A stretch of 64,000 nt of DNA. Source: an uncultured Lachnospiraceae bacterium. Lineage in GTDB: Bacteria; Bacillota; Clostridia; Lachnospirales; Lachnospiraceae. Positions within the stretch are counted from its first letter, which is position 1. Every line of letters starts with the position of its first letter. The notes under the pieces were generated by a model, which was not told the DNA's origin, made no database searches, and worked only from the letters and a program-made list of their open reading frames with translations. Positions 8,301 to 16,922 of the stretch are shown here, piece by piece. The position numbers were made by a program, and so were the translations under genes. The stretch spans positions 1-64,000 of the forward strand of contig CAJTMB010000010.1 of the NCBI GenBank assembly GCA_910577105.1, in the 5' to 3' direction.

Positions 8301-8807
8301 ATGCTTATGATAACTTACACTACGACGCCGGATGCAAAAAGCATACGGATGATGGCTATACTATACAGGAAGAAAAATAAGGCACTTGACATCCGGTGGC
8401 GCAAACTGCTGCTGGGATGTATATTAAGCATGGTGGTAATTGCCATGAGTGTGGCAGGCATGGTACTTACAAATTACGGGGAAGCATATTGGATTGCTTT
8501 TTTTGCCGTGGGAGCCGTTATTTTTGGTTTGGCTGTTTACCTGACCGTGGACGCCAAAAGACAATTGTATCAAAAAGTTGCGAAAGAGGACATGCTTACA
8601 AAAGACCGGAAACAGACTTATGTTTTTGGGGAAGAAATCCAGGTTGATGCCGGGGACAGCAGCAGTATCCTGTTCTGGGATATGATAGAAGAATGGGGAG
8701 AAATAAAACATTTTCTTTATCTCCGATTTGAGGATTCTTATCTTTGGCTGGATAAGAACAAAATGAAACGCCATGAGGTGGAAGAGCTTATGAAAAAGCT
8801 GCGATAA
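8301..8807 (+). CDS. YcxB-like membrane protein
   Basis: A 168-residue protein with two transmembrane segments (about residues 34-56 and 62-82) and a C-terminal soluble domain. The pattern YVFGEEIQV, then IEEWGEIKHFLYLRFEDSYLWLDKNK, is typical of YcxB-like C-terminal domains. No biochemical role is established for the family. The ribosome site is weak (GCGGGGG), and an internal ATG at 8307 is an alternative start. The gene stands alone between the divergent MerR operon and the LytTR operon. Confidence 0.65.
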   Translation: MLMITYTTTPDAKSIRMMAILYRKKNKALDIRWRKLLLGCILSMVVIAMSVAGMVLTNYGEAYWIAFFAVGAVIFGLAVYLTVDAKRQLYQKVAKEDMLTKDRKQTYVFGEEIQVDAGDSSSILFWDMIEEWGEIKHFLYLRFEDSYLWLDKNKMKRHEVEELMKKLR

Positions 8808-8925
8808 TAAAGGGTAAAAACCATCCATATACAAAAAAGTACCATTTATTTCACATTCATTTCTTTTTATCTGAGAATTTATTATAATGGGTTTATCCTT
8901 AAGAGCATATGGGAAGGGTAAAACC

Positions 8926-9366
8926 ATGAAAATCAAAATTGATATCAATCCCAAATACAAAGAGCCGCAAGTTCGTGTCTGCAATGATGTATACACGGAA
9001 GAAGTGCAGGAAACCTGCGAAGCCATCAGGGCGGCGCTGGATACTTGCCTTACGGCATATTCCGGCAACGAAATGACACGCTTGTCAGAATATGAAATTA
9101 TCCGCATTTATGCGCAGAACCAGAAGGTGTATGCCGCCACAAAAGCAGGAGAATACAGGCTGAAGGAAAGGCTGTATGAACTGGAAGAAAAGCTGGACGG
9201 CACAAGGTTTCTGCGCATTTCCAATTCAGAAATTGTAAACCTGCATAAAATAGAGCGGCTGGATGCCGGTATGACAGGAACCATTAAAATGTATTTGCAG
9301 GGTCAGATGGAAACTTATGTTTCCAGACGTTATGTTACTAAAATCAAAAAAGCGCTGGGCATTTGA
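8926..9366 (+). CDS. LytTR DNA-binding-domain regulator
   Basis: A 146-residue single-domain regulator. The C-terminal two thirds form a LytTR domain (YEIIRIYAQNQKVYAATKAG, then FLRISNSEIVNLHKIERL, then VSRRYVTKIKKAL). No receiver domain is present, so activity may be controlled by the downstream membrane protein, as in other LytTR regulatory systems. The start at 8926 is preceded by GGAAGGG; an earlier ATG at 8887 lies in the -10 region (a TATAAT-like box at 8882-8887). It is the first gene of an operon with DUF3021 and an ABC exporter. Confidence 0.85.
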   Translation: MKIKIDINPKYKEPQVRVCNDVYTEEVQETCEAIRAALDTCLTAYSGNEMTRLSEYEIIRIYAQNQKVYAATKAGEYRLKERLYELEEKLDGTRFLRISNSEIVNLHKIERLDAGMTGTIKMYLQGQMETYVSRRYVTKIKKALGI

Positions 9367-9383
9367 TAGGGAGGTTGGATGAT

Positions 9384-9869
9384 ATGTTGAAAAACGCTTT
9401 GATAAGGGGTATTAACAGCTTTATGTATGCAGTTGGCATTTCCACGGTTGTCCAGACGCTTGTTCTGTCTTTAGTAAAAGATATGAACCCGGTACTTCCG
9501 GAATTTGGGATGCATTTTTCCAATCTGTATTTGGCAGTGCTGGCGCAGAATATTTTGATAGGGATTACCAGTGCGGCATTTGGCGCGGGCTCCGTGATTA
9601 TGGAGATGGAAAGGATAAGCCTTGTGGTGCAGAGCATTCTCTATTTTGTGCTGACTGCCCTGATTTGGATTCCGGTAGGATGCATCTGCTGGGGGCTGCA
9701 CAGGTATCCGGCTACCATGCTTGTTATGGGGGTAAGCTATACGGTATCCTATGTGATTTCGTGGATGGTACAGTTTAAGCAGTGTAAAAGCAATGTGGAA
9801 CAGATAAATAAGAAGCTTCTGGAATTGAGAGGGGAAGCGGGAGGAAATCAAAATGGGATATGCTATTGA
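9384..9869 (+). CDS. DUF3021 membrane protein, partner of the LytTR regulator
   Basis: A 161-residue protein with four hydrophobic helices, as in DUF3021 proteins, which are nearly always encoded directly after a LytTR regulator. It is plausibly the membrane inhibitor or sensor that holds the regulator, by analogy with LytTR regulatory systems; this is inference. The chosen ATG at 9384 starts at the conserved MLKNALIRGI and follows GGGAGG. The 3' end overlaps the ABC ATPase start by 17 bases, consistent with coupling. Confidence 0.8.
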   Translation: MLKNALIRGINSFMYAVGISTVVQTLVLSLVKDMNPVLPEFGMHFSNLYLAVLAQNILIGITSAAFGAGSVIMEMERISLVVQSILYFVLTALIWIPVGCICWGLHRYPATMLVMGVSYTVSYVISWMVQFKQCKSNVEQINKKLLELRGEAGGNQNGICY

Positions 9870-10611
9870 AACGGTGAAATTGAGAAAGGAATACAAAAGT
9901 ACTGTGGCGGTAAAAGATATTTCCCTGAAAATCAAGGAAGGGGGCATCTTTTCCTTACTTGGAGTAAACGGAGCCGGTAAGACCACGACCCTGCGGATGC
10001 TGACCGGATTATCAAAGCCCACGTCGGGGGAAGCGTATGTGTTTGGCAACAGCATAAAGGACAATCCGGAACAGATAAAAGAACTGGAAAACTTGTCTCC
10101 GCAGGAAACCTCAGTGGCGCCGAATCTGACGGTCAGGGAAAACCTTGATTTTATAGCGCGTATTTACGGAATGGACAAAAATACGGCGGCTGAGAGGGTG
10201 GAAGAAATCATCCGCCGGTTTTCCCTGCAAGAGGTGGAGCAGAAAAAGGCAAAGCTTTTGTCCGGGGGCTGGCAGCGCAGGGTGAGCATCGCCATGGGTC
10301 TTATCAGCAGGCCACGCATTCTTTTTCTGGATGAACCGACGCTTGGCCTTGATGTCCTTGCAAGGCGGGAAGTATGGGAAATTTTGGAGGATATCAGGAA
10401 AACGACGACAATTGTGCTGACAACACATTATATGGAAGAAGCGGAATCCCTTTCCGATGAGGTTGCAGTTATGGCTGCCGGGGAAATCAAGGCGCAGGGC
10501 ACGGTACAGGAACTGAAAGAAAGGACCGGTCAGGATTCCCTTGAAAAAGCATTTGTGGAAATTGTGCGCGCGGGACAAAACCGGGAGGAAAAAGGAGGAA
10601 TGGCGGAATGA
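9853..10611 (+). CDS. ABC transporter ATP-binding protein
   Basis: A 252-residue ATPase with Walker A GVNGAGKTTT (about residue 37), Q-loop SPQETS, signature LSGGWQRR (W in place of the usual Q or M), Walker B ILFLDEPTLGLD and switch TTHYMEEAE. It is of the DRA/CcmA-type family that drives ABC-2 exporters for drugs, lipids or peptides. It overlaps the DUF3021 gene upstream and its permease downstream (4 bases). The LytTR-DUF3021 pair most likely controls its expression. Confidence 0.92.
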   Translation: MGYAIETVKLRKEYKSTVAVKDISLKIKEGGIFSLLGVNGAGKTTTLRMLTGLSKPTSGEAYVFGNSIKDNPEQIKELENLSPQETSVAPNLTVRENLDFIARIYGMDKNTAAERVEEIIRRFSLQEVEQKKAKLLSGGWQRRVSIAMGLISRPRILFLDEPTLGLDVLARREVWEILEDIRKTTTIVLTTHYMEEAESLSDEVAVMAAGEIKAQGTVQELKERTGQDSLEKAFVEIVRAGQNREEKGGMAE

Positions 10612-11369
10612 GAGGACTTATATTTGCAAAAAGGACGGCAAAGGAAATACTGCGCGACCCGCTTACGTTTATTTTCTGCCTTGGATTTCCCCTTGTCATG
10701 CTGTTTATTATGACAATAGTGGACAGGAGCATTCCCGCAGAAGCAGGAATGCAGATTTTTCATATCCATTATCTGACGCCGGGAATCGTACATTTTGGTT
10801 TTACTTTTATTATGCTGTTTACCTGCTTACAGGTATCCAAAGACCGTTCCACGGCATTTTTGCTCAGGCTTTACGCGTCGCCCATGAAACCGGTAGACTT
10901 TATCGGGGGTTACACCCTGCCGATTCTCGGAATTGCCGCCATACAGGCTGTAATAGTTTTTGCGGCAGCCTTTGTGATAGCAAAAATTGCAGGAGAAACC
11001 ATAGCGCCGGCCAATGCACTGTTATGCATCCTTGTGAGCATTCCTTCCGCCCTGCTTTTTCTGGGGTTTGGACTGTTCTTCGGAACCATGTTGGGTGAAA
11101 AGGCGGCGCCCGGTATCTGCTCCATAGTGATTACGGCGTCCTGTATGCTTGGGGGTATCTGGATGGATGTGGACGCCATTGGCGGAGCATTTGGCAAAGT
11201 TTGTCAGGCGCTTCCCTTTTATCAGGGTGTGAAAGCCGCCAGAATGGCGGCTTTAGGTAATACAGAGAATATTAATCAGCCCTTTGCCATAACGCTTTGC
11301 TATGCGGCAGTGTTGTATGCATTGGCCGTGTGGGCTTTCAGGAGCAGGATGCAGAGAGATATCAGGTAA
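10608..11369 (+). CDS. ABC-2 type permease
   Basis: A 253-residue membrane protein with six predicted transmembrane helices. A large extracytoplasmic loop after helix 1 (IPAEAGMQIFHIHYLTPGI) precedes the ABC-2 core. Its start overlaps the ATPase stop as ATGA, so the two form one exporter. The substrate is unknown; related systems export antimicrobial compounds. Its last 8 bases overlap the convergent clpP-like gene. Confidence 0.88.
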   Translation: MRGLIFAKRTAKEILRDPLTFIFCLGFPLVMLFIMTIVDRSIPAEAGMQIFHIHYLTPGIVHFGFTFIMLFTCLQVSKDRSTAFLLRLYASPMKPVDFIGGYTLPILGIAAIQAVIVFAAAFVIAKIAGETIAPANALLCILVSIPSALLFLGFGLFFGTMLGEKAAPGICSIVITASCMLGGIWMDVDAIGGAFGKVCQALPFYQGVKAARMAALGNTENINQPFAITLCYAAVLYALAVWAFRSRMQRDIR

Positions 11370-11952
11370 CTGTGATGATTTTATCAATTAACCCAAAATC
11401 TACTGCTTCAGCGGCCGACATGTAATTATCACGTTCCGTGGCAAGGGCAATCTCTTCAATGCTTTTTCCGGTATTCTCCGCTAAAATAGTGTTTAAGCGT
11501 TCTTTGCTTTTTTGTATGTGGTCGGATGTGATTTTGATATCTGTTGCCTGTCCCTGAATACCATTTCCGTGAATAGCCGGCTGGTGTATCATGATTTCTG
11601 CATTGGGCAAAGCAATACGCTTTCCTTTTGTACCGCCGGCTAATAAAAAAGCTCCGAAACTGGCAGCAAGACCGATACAAATAGTCGAAACATCACATTT
11701 TATATATTGCATTGTATCATAAATGGCAAAACCGGCTGATACGGAACCGCCGGGGCTGTTTATATATAATTGTATATCTTTTTCGGGGTCTTGCGCTTCT
11801 AAAAACAGCATTTGGGCAACAATCAAACCGGCTGACTCATTGCTCACTTCTTCCCCCAAAAAAATAATTCTGTCGGATAGCAGCCGTGAAAAAATATCAT
11901 AACTTCTTTCTCCGCGGCTGGTTTGTTCAACAACGTAAGGAATCATACTCAT
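11362..11952 (-). CDS. ClpP-family serine protease (accessory paralogue)
   Basis: A 196-residue ATP-dependent protease subunit with an intact triad: Ser98 in GLAASFGAFLLAGG, His123 in EIMIHQPAI and Asp175 in ATERDNYM. The GG loop (INSPGGSVSAG) is conserved. The sequence departs from housekeeping ClpP (AASFG for AASMG), and the gene is not next to tig or clpX. It is cotranscribed with an AraC-type regulator whose stop overlaps its ATG (ATGA). I therefore read it as an accessory ClpP with a dedicated regulator rather than the main protease. AAGGAG lies 8 bases upstream of the start. Confidence 0.9.
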   Translation of the reverse strand: MSMIPYVVEQTSRGERSYDIFSRLLSDRIIFLGEEVSNESAGLIVAQMLFLEAQDPEKDIQLYINSPGGSVSAGFAIYDTMQYIKCDVSTICIGLAASFGAFLLAGGTKGKRIALPNAEIMIHQPAIHGNGIQGQATDIKITSDHIQKSKERLNTILAENTGKSIEEIALATERDNYMSAAEAVDFGLIDKIITVT

Positions 11953-12365
11953 GCGGCAATCTCCTTCATTTCTGTAATAGATTTGTGACAGAGGATATAA
12001 GAACAGCACATGGAGATTCTATTTTGCTTTGGCATAAAAATCCCGATATTTCTATAAATTTTAGGCGGATATAAATACATTTGTTTAAAAGCAAATGAAA
12101 ATGATTGTTGTGTATCATATCCGGCTTCATACGCAATCTGCATAATCGGCTTATCTGTTTTAACCAGCTTTTCAGCAGCAACGGTAAGCCTGCGGTTTTG
12201 TAAATATTTATACATGGTAATTCCTGTATACTCCGTAAAAATACGATTAAGATAGAATTTGGAATACCCGATGTTTTTTGATATGTTATCTAAGATGATT
12301 TCTTTCTCTAAATTGTTCTCGATATAATTTATGACTTTATTTACAACTTCTTTTTGGCCGTTCAT
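11949..12365 (-). CDS. AraC-family HTH regulator, minimal
   Basis: A 138-residue protein that is essentially the AraC DNA-binding domain alone. The first HTH lies near residues 25-45 (ILDNISKNIGYSKFYLNRIF) and the second at 70-95 (IMQIAYEAGYDTQQSFSFAFKQ). A short C-terminal tail follows and there is no ligand domain, as in SoxS/MarA-type members. The start follows AAGGAGG. The 4-bp overlap with the ClpP-like gene is unusual and suggests the regulator and protease act in one response. Confidence 0.85.
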   Translation of the reverse strand: MNGQKEVVNKVINYIENNLEKEIILDNISKNIGYSKFYLNRIFTEYTGITMYKYLQNRRLTVAAEKLVKTDKPIMQIAYEAGYDTQQSFSFAFKQMYLYPPKIYRNIGIFMPKQNRISMCCSYILCHKSITEMKEIAA

Positions 12366-12450
12366 TGTATATCCTCCTTGCGCTTTTATCTATTATAGCA
12401 AGTTGAGATGCTCGTGTCTTAATAAAAAATGCTATTTTGGTGCCAAGACA

Positions 12451-12478
12451 TTGTTTTAACAAATGATTATGTTATAAT
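12451..12478 (+). promoter_or_regulatory. sigma-A-type promoter for the XRE regulator
   Basis: TTGTTT (12451-12456) and TATAAT (12473-12478) are separated by 16 bases. The 5' leader of about 150 bases contains an inverted pair TTTGACA/TGTCAAA between about 12543 and 12571, which could be an operator for the encoded HTH protein. Confidence 0.5.
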
Positions 12479-12632
12479 TATGCCAGTTAAATATTTGAAC
12501 AATCCAAAAGTGTGAAATCATAATTGGGATTTGTAAAAGATTTTTGACAGCGTTTTTGAAGGTGTGTCAAAGCCTATTGATAGACGATTTTCTATAAATG
12601 AGTTATTATCCTTTCGGATGGAGGTCACAAAT

Positions 12633-13049
12633 ATGGAAATTGAGAAGAAACTAAAAGAAGCAAGAGCAAATGCTGGTTTGACACAGGAACAGGTTGCTGA
12701 GAAAATTATAGTTTCAAGACAAACCATATCAAATTGGGAAAGGGGAAAATCCTTGCCAGATATTGTTAGTATTATGAAATTGAGTGACCTTTATCAAATT
12801 AGTTTAGATGAACTATTGAAAGGAGACACAAAAATGACAGAAAAGATTGAGAAGGATGTAAAGGTTGCGAAAGGTAATAAGAGATTAATATTGACAACAG
12901 CAATTGTGTTATTTGCTGTTGCAATAATTTATTCGATTAGCGCTTTCGTGGGTGGTGCGTTTTATGACTTTTGTGGGGCTGCTATAAGATGGGTAGTGTT
13001 AGGCATTGGTGTTGCTTTTGCTATAACATATATGAGCCAAAAAAACTAA
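12633..13049 (+). CDS. XRE-family regulator with C-terminal transmembrane segments
   Basis: A 138-residue protein. An HTH_3 domain covers residues 5-58 (EARANAGLTQEQVAEKI, SRQTISNWERGKSLPD). A basic linker and two hydrophobic stretches follow (about 93-112 and 118-134), so the regulator is probably membrane-tethered. The start at 12633 has GGAGG with 8 bases of spacing; ATG 12618 lacks a site. The partner gene is unclear because downstream lies only a short unknown gene and a hairpin element. A 34-bp inverted repeat at 13059-13092 (CTAGAAAC/GTTTCTAG) just after the stop may act as a weak terminator or operator. Confidence 0.8.
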   Translation: MEIEKKLKEARANAGLTQEQVAEKIIVSRQTISNWERGKSLPDIVSIMKLSDLYQISLDELLKGDTKMTEKIEKDVKVAKGNKRLILTTAIVLFAVAIIYSISAFVGGAFYDFCGAAIRWVVLGIGVAFAITYMSQKN

Positions 13050-13269
13050 GGTTATCCCCTAGAAACAGGATGAGTAAAATTCCGGTTTCTAGAACCGTTA
13101 AGGTGTTGCGGATTATGTGATTTGTGTACAAATATACTTTATATTTTGAATTTATGCACAGGGAACACTTTTCCGAAAAGGGAGATTAAATAATGAGCCG
13201 GGCAAACGGACGAAAGAATACTTGTTTGGATTGATGCAGCGCAAAAAAATGAAAATCGGAGGGGATTAT

Positions 13270-13635
13270 ATGGATATCACAAAAAAAGTCAGGAAAAGAT
13301 TTGATTTCCTTACTACTTCTTATGGCCTGATGTGTGTCGTAGACCCAAAGAAACAGGTGGTTTTTTACAATGATAAAATTACCATTACTTTTGCGTATGA
13401 TTTTTACAGGCATGAATATTTTGATTTATCCATTTCTGAAAATAATACGGTTGTAATGAAGGTTAATTACGGCAACGTCTCTTGGGGCGATAAGGTTTTG
13501 GCAGATGAAAAGCTAAGCCAGCGGTTGCAAAATATTTTTAAGTTGCGGCATCAGTTTATAACCTTGTCGGAAAAGAAACTGGATGAGTTAATTGAGATTT
13601 ATGCTGATTACCTTGAGGATTATATATGCAAATGA
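13270..13635 (+). CDS. hypothetical protein, 121 residues
   Basis: Small soluble protein (MDITKKVRKRFDFL at the start) with alternating beta-like segments and a C-terminal helix rich in L and E. No family was recognised. The start at 13270 is chosen for GGAGGGG 5 bases upstream; an ATG at 13222 lacks a site. Single small proteins of this kind with no conserved neighbours can be immunity proteins, but nothing here shows that. Confidence 0.5.
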   Translation: MDITKKVRKRFDFLTTSYGLMCVVDPKKQVVFYNDKITITFAYDFYRHEYFDLSISENNTVVMKVNYGNVSWGDKVLADEKLSQRLQNIFKLRHQFITLSEKKLDELIEIYADYLEDYICK

Positions 13636-13695
13636 AGTTGACTCTGATGGGAAACCGTTTCAGGCGTAATTGGCAGCTAACCGGTTCCGTGCATA

Positions 13696-13896
13696 TCCGC
13701 AGTATTCTGCATGACGGCAGCCCCGGTGTGCATTTGTTCCAACAGGACACGTTCCCACTCGGGTAAAAACGCAGCGGTACATAAGAGGTTAAAATACAAC
13801 CTCTCATGCCTTGGATACAAGGCATTGTCCGGCGTTTTTACACGGTCCTTTATGGAATCAAATGCACACCGGGGCTGCCGTCATGCGGAATACGGA
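13696..13896 (-). repeat. hairpin element copy 2, with extra inserted hairpin
   Basis: The outer arms (about 38-41 bp) match except for a 3-base indel and one T/C difference. Read on the minus strand it carries GTAAAAACGC/GCGTTTTTAC, AGGAC/GTCCT, the apical GAGGTT/AACCTC stem and a GT-GGGA-AC branch. Uniquely, an additional hairpin ATGCCTTG-tatc-CAAGGCAT is inserted into the 5' side of the apical stem. The copy lies between two same-direction genes. Confidence 0.85.
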
Positions 13897-13997
13897 AATT
13901 TCAGATACTTCCCCCTCTTTTCTTCGTGCAAAAAAAACGTTTTTATGCTATACTTTACTCATCAGTTTTATAAAAAATGTAAAGGAATGGGAAAACT

Positions 13998-16922
13998 ATG
14001 TGGTATGGGAAAGAGTCGGTTTATAAGGAGAAATTTCAGGATGCACTAGGTATTTTTTTTACGGAAGAGACGTTTCCGGAACTTGCGGAAAACAGGGATG
14101 ATGTAAGCGGCATTTTGCAGGCCGCCATCGACAGGCTGGTTGCGGAGCAGAGTTATGGGATTTTATATATTCCCGAAGGGGAGTACCGGATTAAGGATAC
14201 TGTCAAAATCCCCCCTTCCGTCCGTCTGATTGGTTACGGAAAAACGAGGCCGGTTTTTGTGCTGCCGGCAGGCACGGAAGGATTTGACAAGGACTTGGAT
14301 GCCTTGGGGAGAGACCCGATGGCGGCCTTTCTGGAAGGGTATCCCGGTGCAAAGTATATGTTCTGGTTTATCGGGGAAAAGGATACACAAAGTGAAAAAC
14401 CCAAGGATGCGAATGCAGCTACCTTTTACAGCGCCATAAGCAATGTTGATTTCAGGATAGAAGAAAACAACAAAAGCGCTGTCTGTATCAGGGCGCACTT
14501 TGCCCAGCACGGTTTTATCAGCCATTGCCATTTTGAATTGGGGGATGGTCTGGCGGGTCTGTTTGATGTGGGCAACGAGATGGAGGACCTTACCTTTATG
14601 GGGGGCTCCTATGGCATTATCTGCCGCATGTGTTCTCCCGGCTGGCCCTTTGCCCTGTTGGATTCCGTGTTTGACGGACAAAGAAAAGCTGCTGTTTTAA
14701 GCGGCATGACCGGATTTACGGGATTCAGGCTGGTAATTTCCAATACTCCGCAGGCGTTTGACGTGTATGTGCCTAACAGTTGGGAAAAGCTGTATCTGGA
14801 GGATTGCATTTTTGAGAATATAGAAAAAGAGGCTATCACCTGTTATCAGACGGATGCCGTAATATCGCAGGTTAATATCCGAAGGCTTCGCTGCGCGAAT
14901 GTTCCGGCTCTTATCAAACATGCGGAAAGCGGAAGGGTGCTTTTTCCTGAGTACCCTGTATATGAGGTGGAAGATTACGCATATGGCTATATGCTTGATG
15001 ATGATAGCGAAGCAGGACACCGGACGGTACAGGTAATCCATCCGTTAGAGATGCTTACCGGGATGCCTGAAAGCGATATTCCCCCTGTGCCGCCCATGGA
15101 AAACTGGGTATCCGTACTGGAATACGGAGCAAAAGGGGACGGCGTGACGGATGACACCGAGGCCCTTCAGAGAGCAGTGGAAGAAGCGGATGTCCTGTAT
15201 TTTCCCCAAGGCATTTATAAAATTACGGATACGGTCTATCTGCGCAAGAGTTGCTGTCTGTACGGACTGAGCCCGATAACCACGCAGATAGTGATAGAGG
15301 ATGATGAACCGGCATTTGCTGGTTTTGGCACACCGAAGGCATTGCTTGAGACGGCAAAGGGAATTAGCGTTTATTTAAACGGCATTGGCATTGATACGGC
15401 AGGAAAAAATCCCCGTGCCGCCGGCATCAAATGGATGGCGGACGCTTCTTCCTATATGAATGACGTAAAATTTGTGGGAGGCCATGGACTGATGTTTCGG
15501 GATGGGCGCAATGCTTACGGTTATCTGTATAATGCCAGCCGGACGGCGGACTACAATCCTGACCGTATCTGGGATTACCAGTATCCCAGTTTATGGGTTA
15601 CAGATGGCGGCGGCGGTATTTTCAAGGATATCTGGAGCGCCAGCCCCTATGCGGAGGCGGGGATTGCCATTACCGACACGGAAACGCCGGGCAGAATGTA
15701 TGCCATTTCACTGGAGCATCATGTCAGAAGTGAAATCAAACTGCATGACGTAAAAAACTGGAGTTTTTATGCATTCCAGACAGAGGAGGAAAAAGGCGAA
15801 GGGCTGGAATGCCTGCCGATAGAGCTGGTTTTATGCGAGAATATAGAGTTTGCCAATCTGTTCCTGTTCAGGGTGGTTGCGGTGGACAGACCCTATGAGG
15901 TCGGGATAAAGCTGTGGGACTGCAGGGATATCCGCCTTCTCAACGTACACAATAAGGCGCAGATGCAGTATGTGTTTACCCTGACCTTGCAGGATGAAAC
16001 AACAGGCTTCTACGGCAAGTCCCCGGAATACGCCAGACTTTGCATCACCGGGGAAAGAGCGGCAAAACCGAAAAGCCAAGAGGGAAATTATCAGATTATA
16101 GCGGACGGCTGTGTTTTTGCACAGGGAGCAGCTTTTGACGATGAGGGAAATCTGTACTGGTGTGACAAGACGCAGAAGAGAATCTACAGATATGACAAAA
16201 TGAAGGGGACAACCCGGCCTTTCTTTGATACCCATTTTATACCCTCTGCACTGGCGGTTGACACCACGGGTCATCTTCTGGTGGCAGTGGATTATTCCGA
16301 ATTAAAAAAGACGGTGCCCGGACAGCCTTATTCCAGCCATGATACGAGCAATTTCCATCCGTTTTTCTCATGGTTTTACAAGAGAGGGGAAAAGGCATAT
16401 GCGGTATCCCTTGCAAATCCCTATGACTCCATGACAGAGCTGGAAAAGAAGCCGTCTGACGTCTGCAAGCCGGAAAGGATATTCAGACCGGCGCACCTTG
16501 ATTACTATGGTATGCTGCGGGAAATCGTGGAACAGCCTATTGAGGGATATTATCTTGCGCCCGACGGCAAGACGGCGCTGGACGGCAGCATTGATATTGC
16601 AAGAAGCCTTCTTTTAAAAGAAGCGGTTTTGGGTGAGCCCTTTGTGATGATGAACGACAGCGCCAGAAAATCCTTTTTGTTTGACGTTTCAACCGGGGGC
16701 AACCTGCAAAACGGCAGGGTGGCAGGCAGGAAAGGACAATATGGCGGCTATCTGGACGAAAGCGGGATACTCTGGACGGTGGATGACAGGCTTTACGGAT
16801 TCAAATGCGGAGAGATTATTAAAATGGAAGAAGTTCCGAAAGACGCCTATATGATTGTGGAAAACGGCGGAGACAGGTATCTTTTGGGAAGAAACCGTGT
16901 TTACCGTTTCCTTATGATGTAG
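13998..16922 (+). CDS. large double pectate-lyase-fold (beta-helix) protein with propeller-like tail
   Basis: A 974-residue protein. Two pectate-lyase-3/glycosyl-hydrolase-55-like beta-helix starts are visible. One lies at about residues 30-75 (GILQAAIDRLVAEQSYGILYIPEG). The other lies at about 370-420 (VLEYGAKGDGVTDDTEALQ, then VLYFPQGIYKITDTV). After about residue 700, an NHL/SMP-30-like segment (AFDDEGNLYWCDKTQKRIYRYD) suggests a beta-propeller. The family degrades or modifies polysaccharides. However, there is no signal peptide or transmembrane segment, so the protein would be cytoplasmic or leave by an unconventional route. It converges on the radical SAM gene, with 22 bases of overlap. 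Confidence 0.75.
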   Translation: MWYGKESVYKEKFQDALGIFFTEETFPELAENRDDVSGILQAAIDRLVAEQSYGILYIPEGEYRIKDTVKIPPSVRLIGYGKTRPVFVLPAGTEGFDKDLDALGRDPMAAFLEGYPGAKYMFWFIGEKDTQSEKPKDANAATFYSAISNVDFRIEENNKSAVCIRAHFAQHGFISHCHFELGDGLAGLFDVGNEMEDLTFMGGSYGIICRMCSPGWPFALLDSVFDGQRKAAVLSGMTGFTGFRLVISNTPQAFDVYVPNSWEKLYLEDCIFENIEKEAITCYQTDAVISQVNIRRLRCANVPALIKHAESGRVLFPEYPVYEVEDYAYGYMLDDDSEAGHRTVQVIHPLEMLTGMPESDIPPVPPMENWVSVLEYGAKGDGVTDDTEALQRAVEEADVLYFPQGIYKITDTVYLRKSCCLYGLSPITTQIVIEDDEPAFAGFGTPKALLETAKGISVYLNGIGIDTAGKNPRAAGIKWMADASSYMNDVKFVGGHGLMFRDGRNAYGYLYNASRTADYNPDRIWDYQYPSLWVTDGGGGIFKDIWSASPYAEAGIAITDTETPGRMYAISLEHHVRSEIKLHDVKNWSFYAFQTEEEKGEGLECLPIELVLCENIEFANLFLFRVVAVDRPYEVGIKLWDCRDIRLLNVHNKAQMQYVFTLTLQDETTGFYGKSPEYARLCITGERAAKPKSQEGNYQIIADGCVFAQGAAFDDEGNLYWCDKTQKRIYRYDKMKGTTRPFFDTHFIPSALAVDTTGHLLVAVDYSELKKTVPGQPYSSHDTSNFHPFFSWFYKRGEKAYAVSLANPYDSMTELEKKPSDVCKPERIFRPAHLDYYGMLREIVEQPIEGYYLAPDGKTALDGSIDIARSLLLKEAVLGEPFVMMNDSARKSFLFDVSTGGNLQNGRVAGRKGQYGGYLDESGILWTVDDRLYGFKCGEIIKMEEVPKDAYMIVENGGDRYLLGRNRVYRFLMM

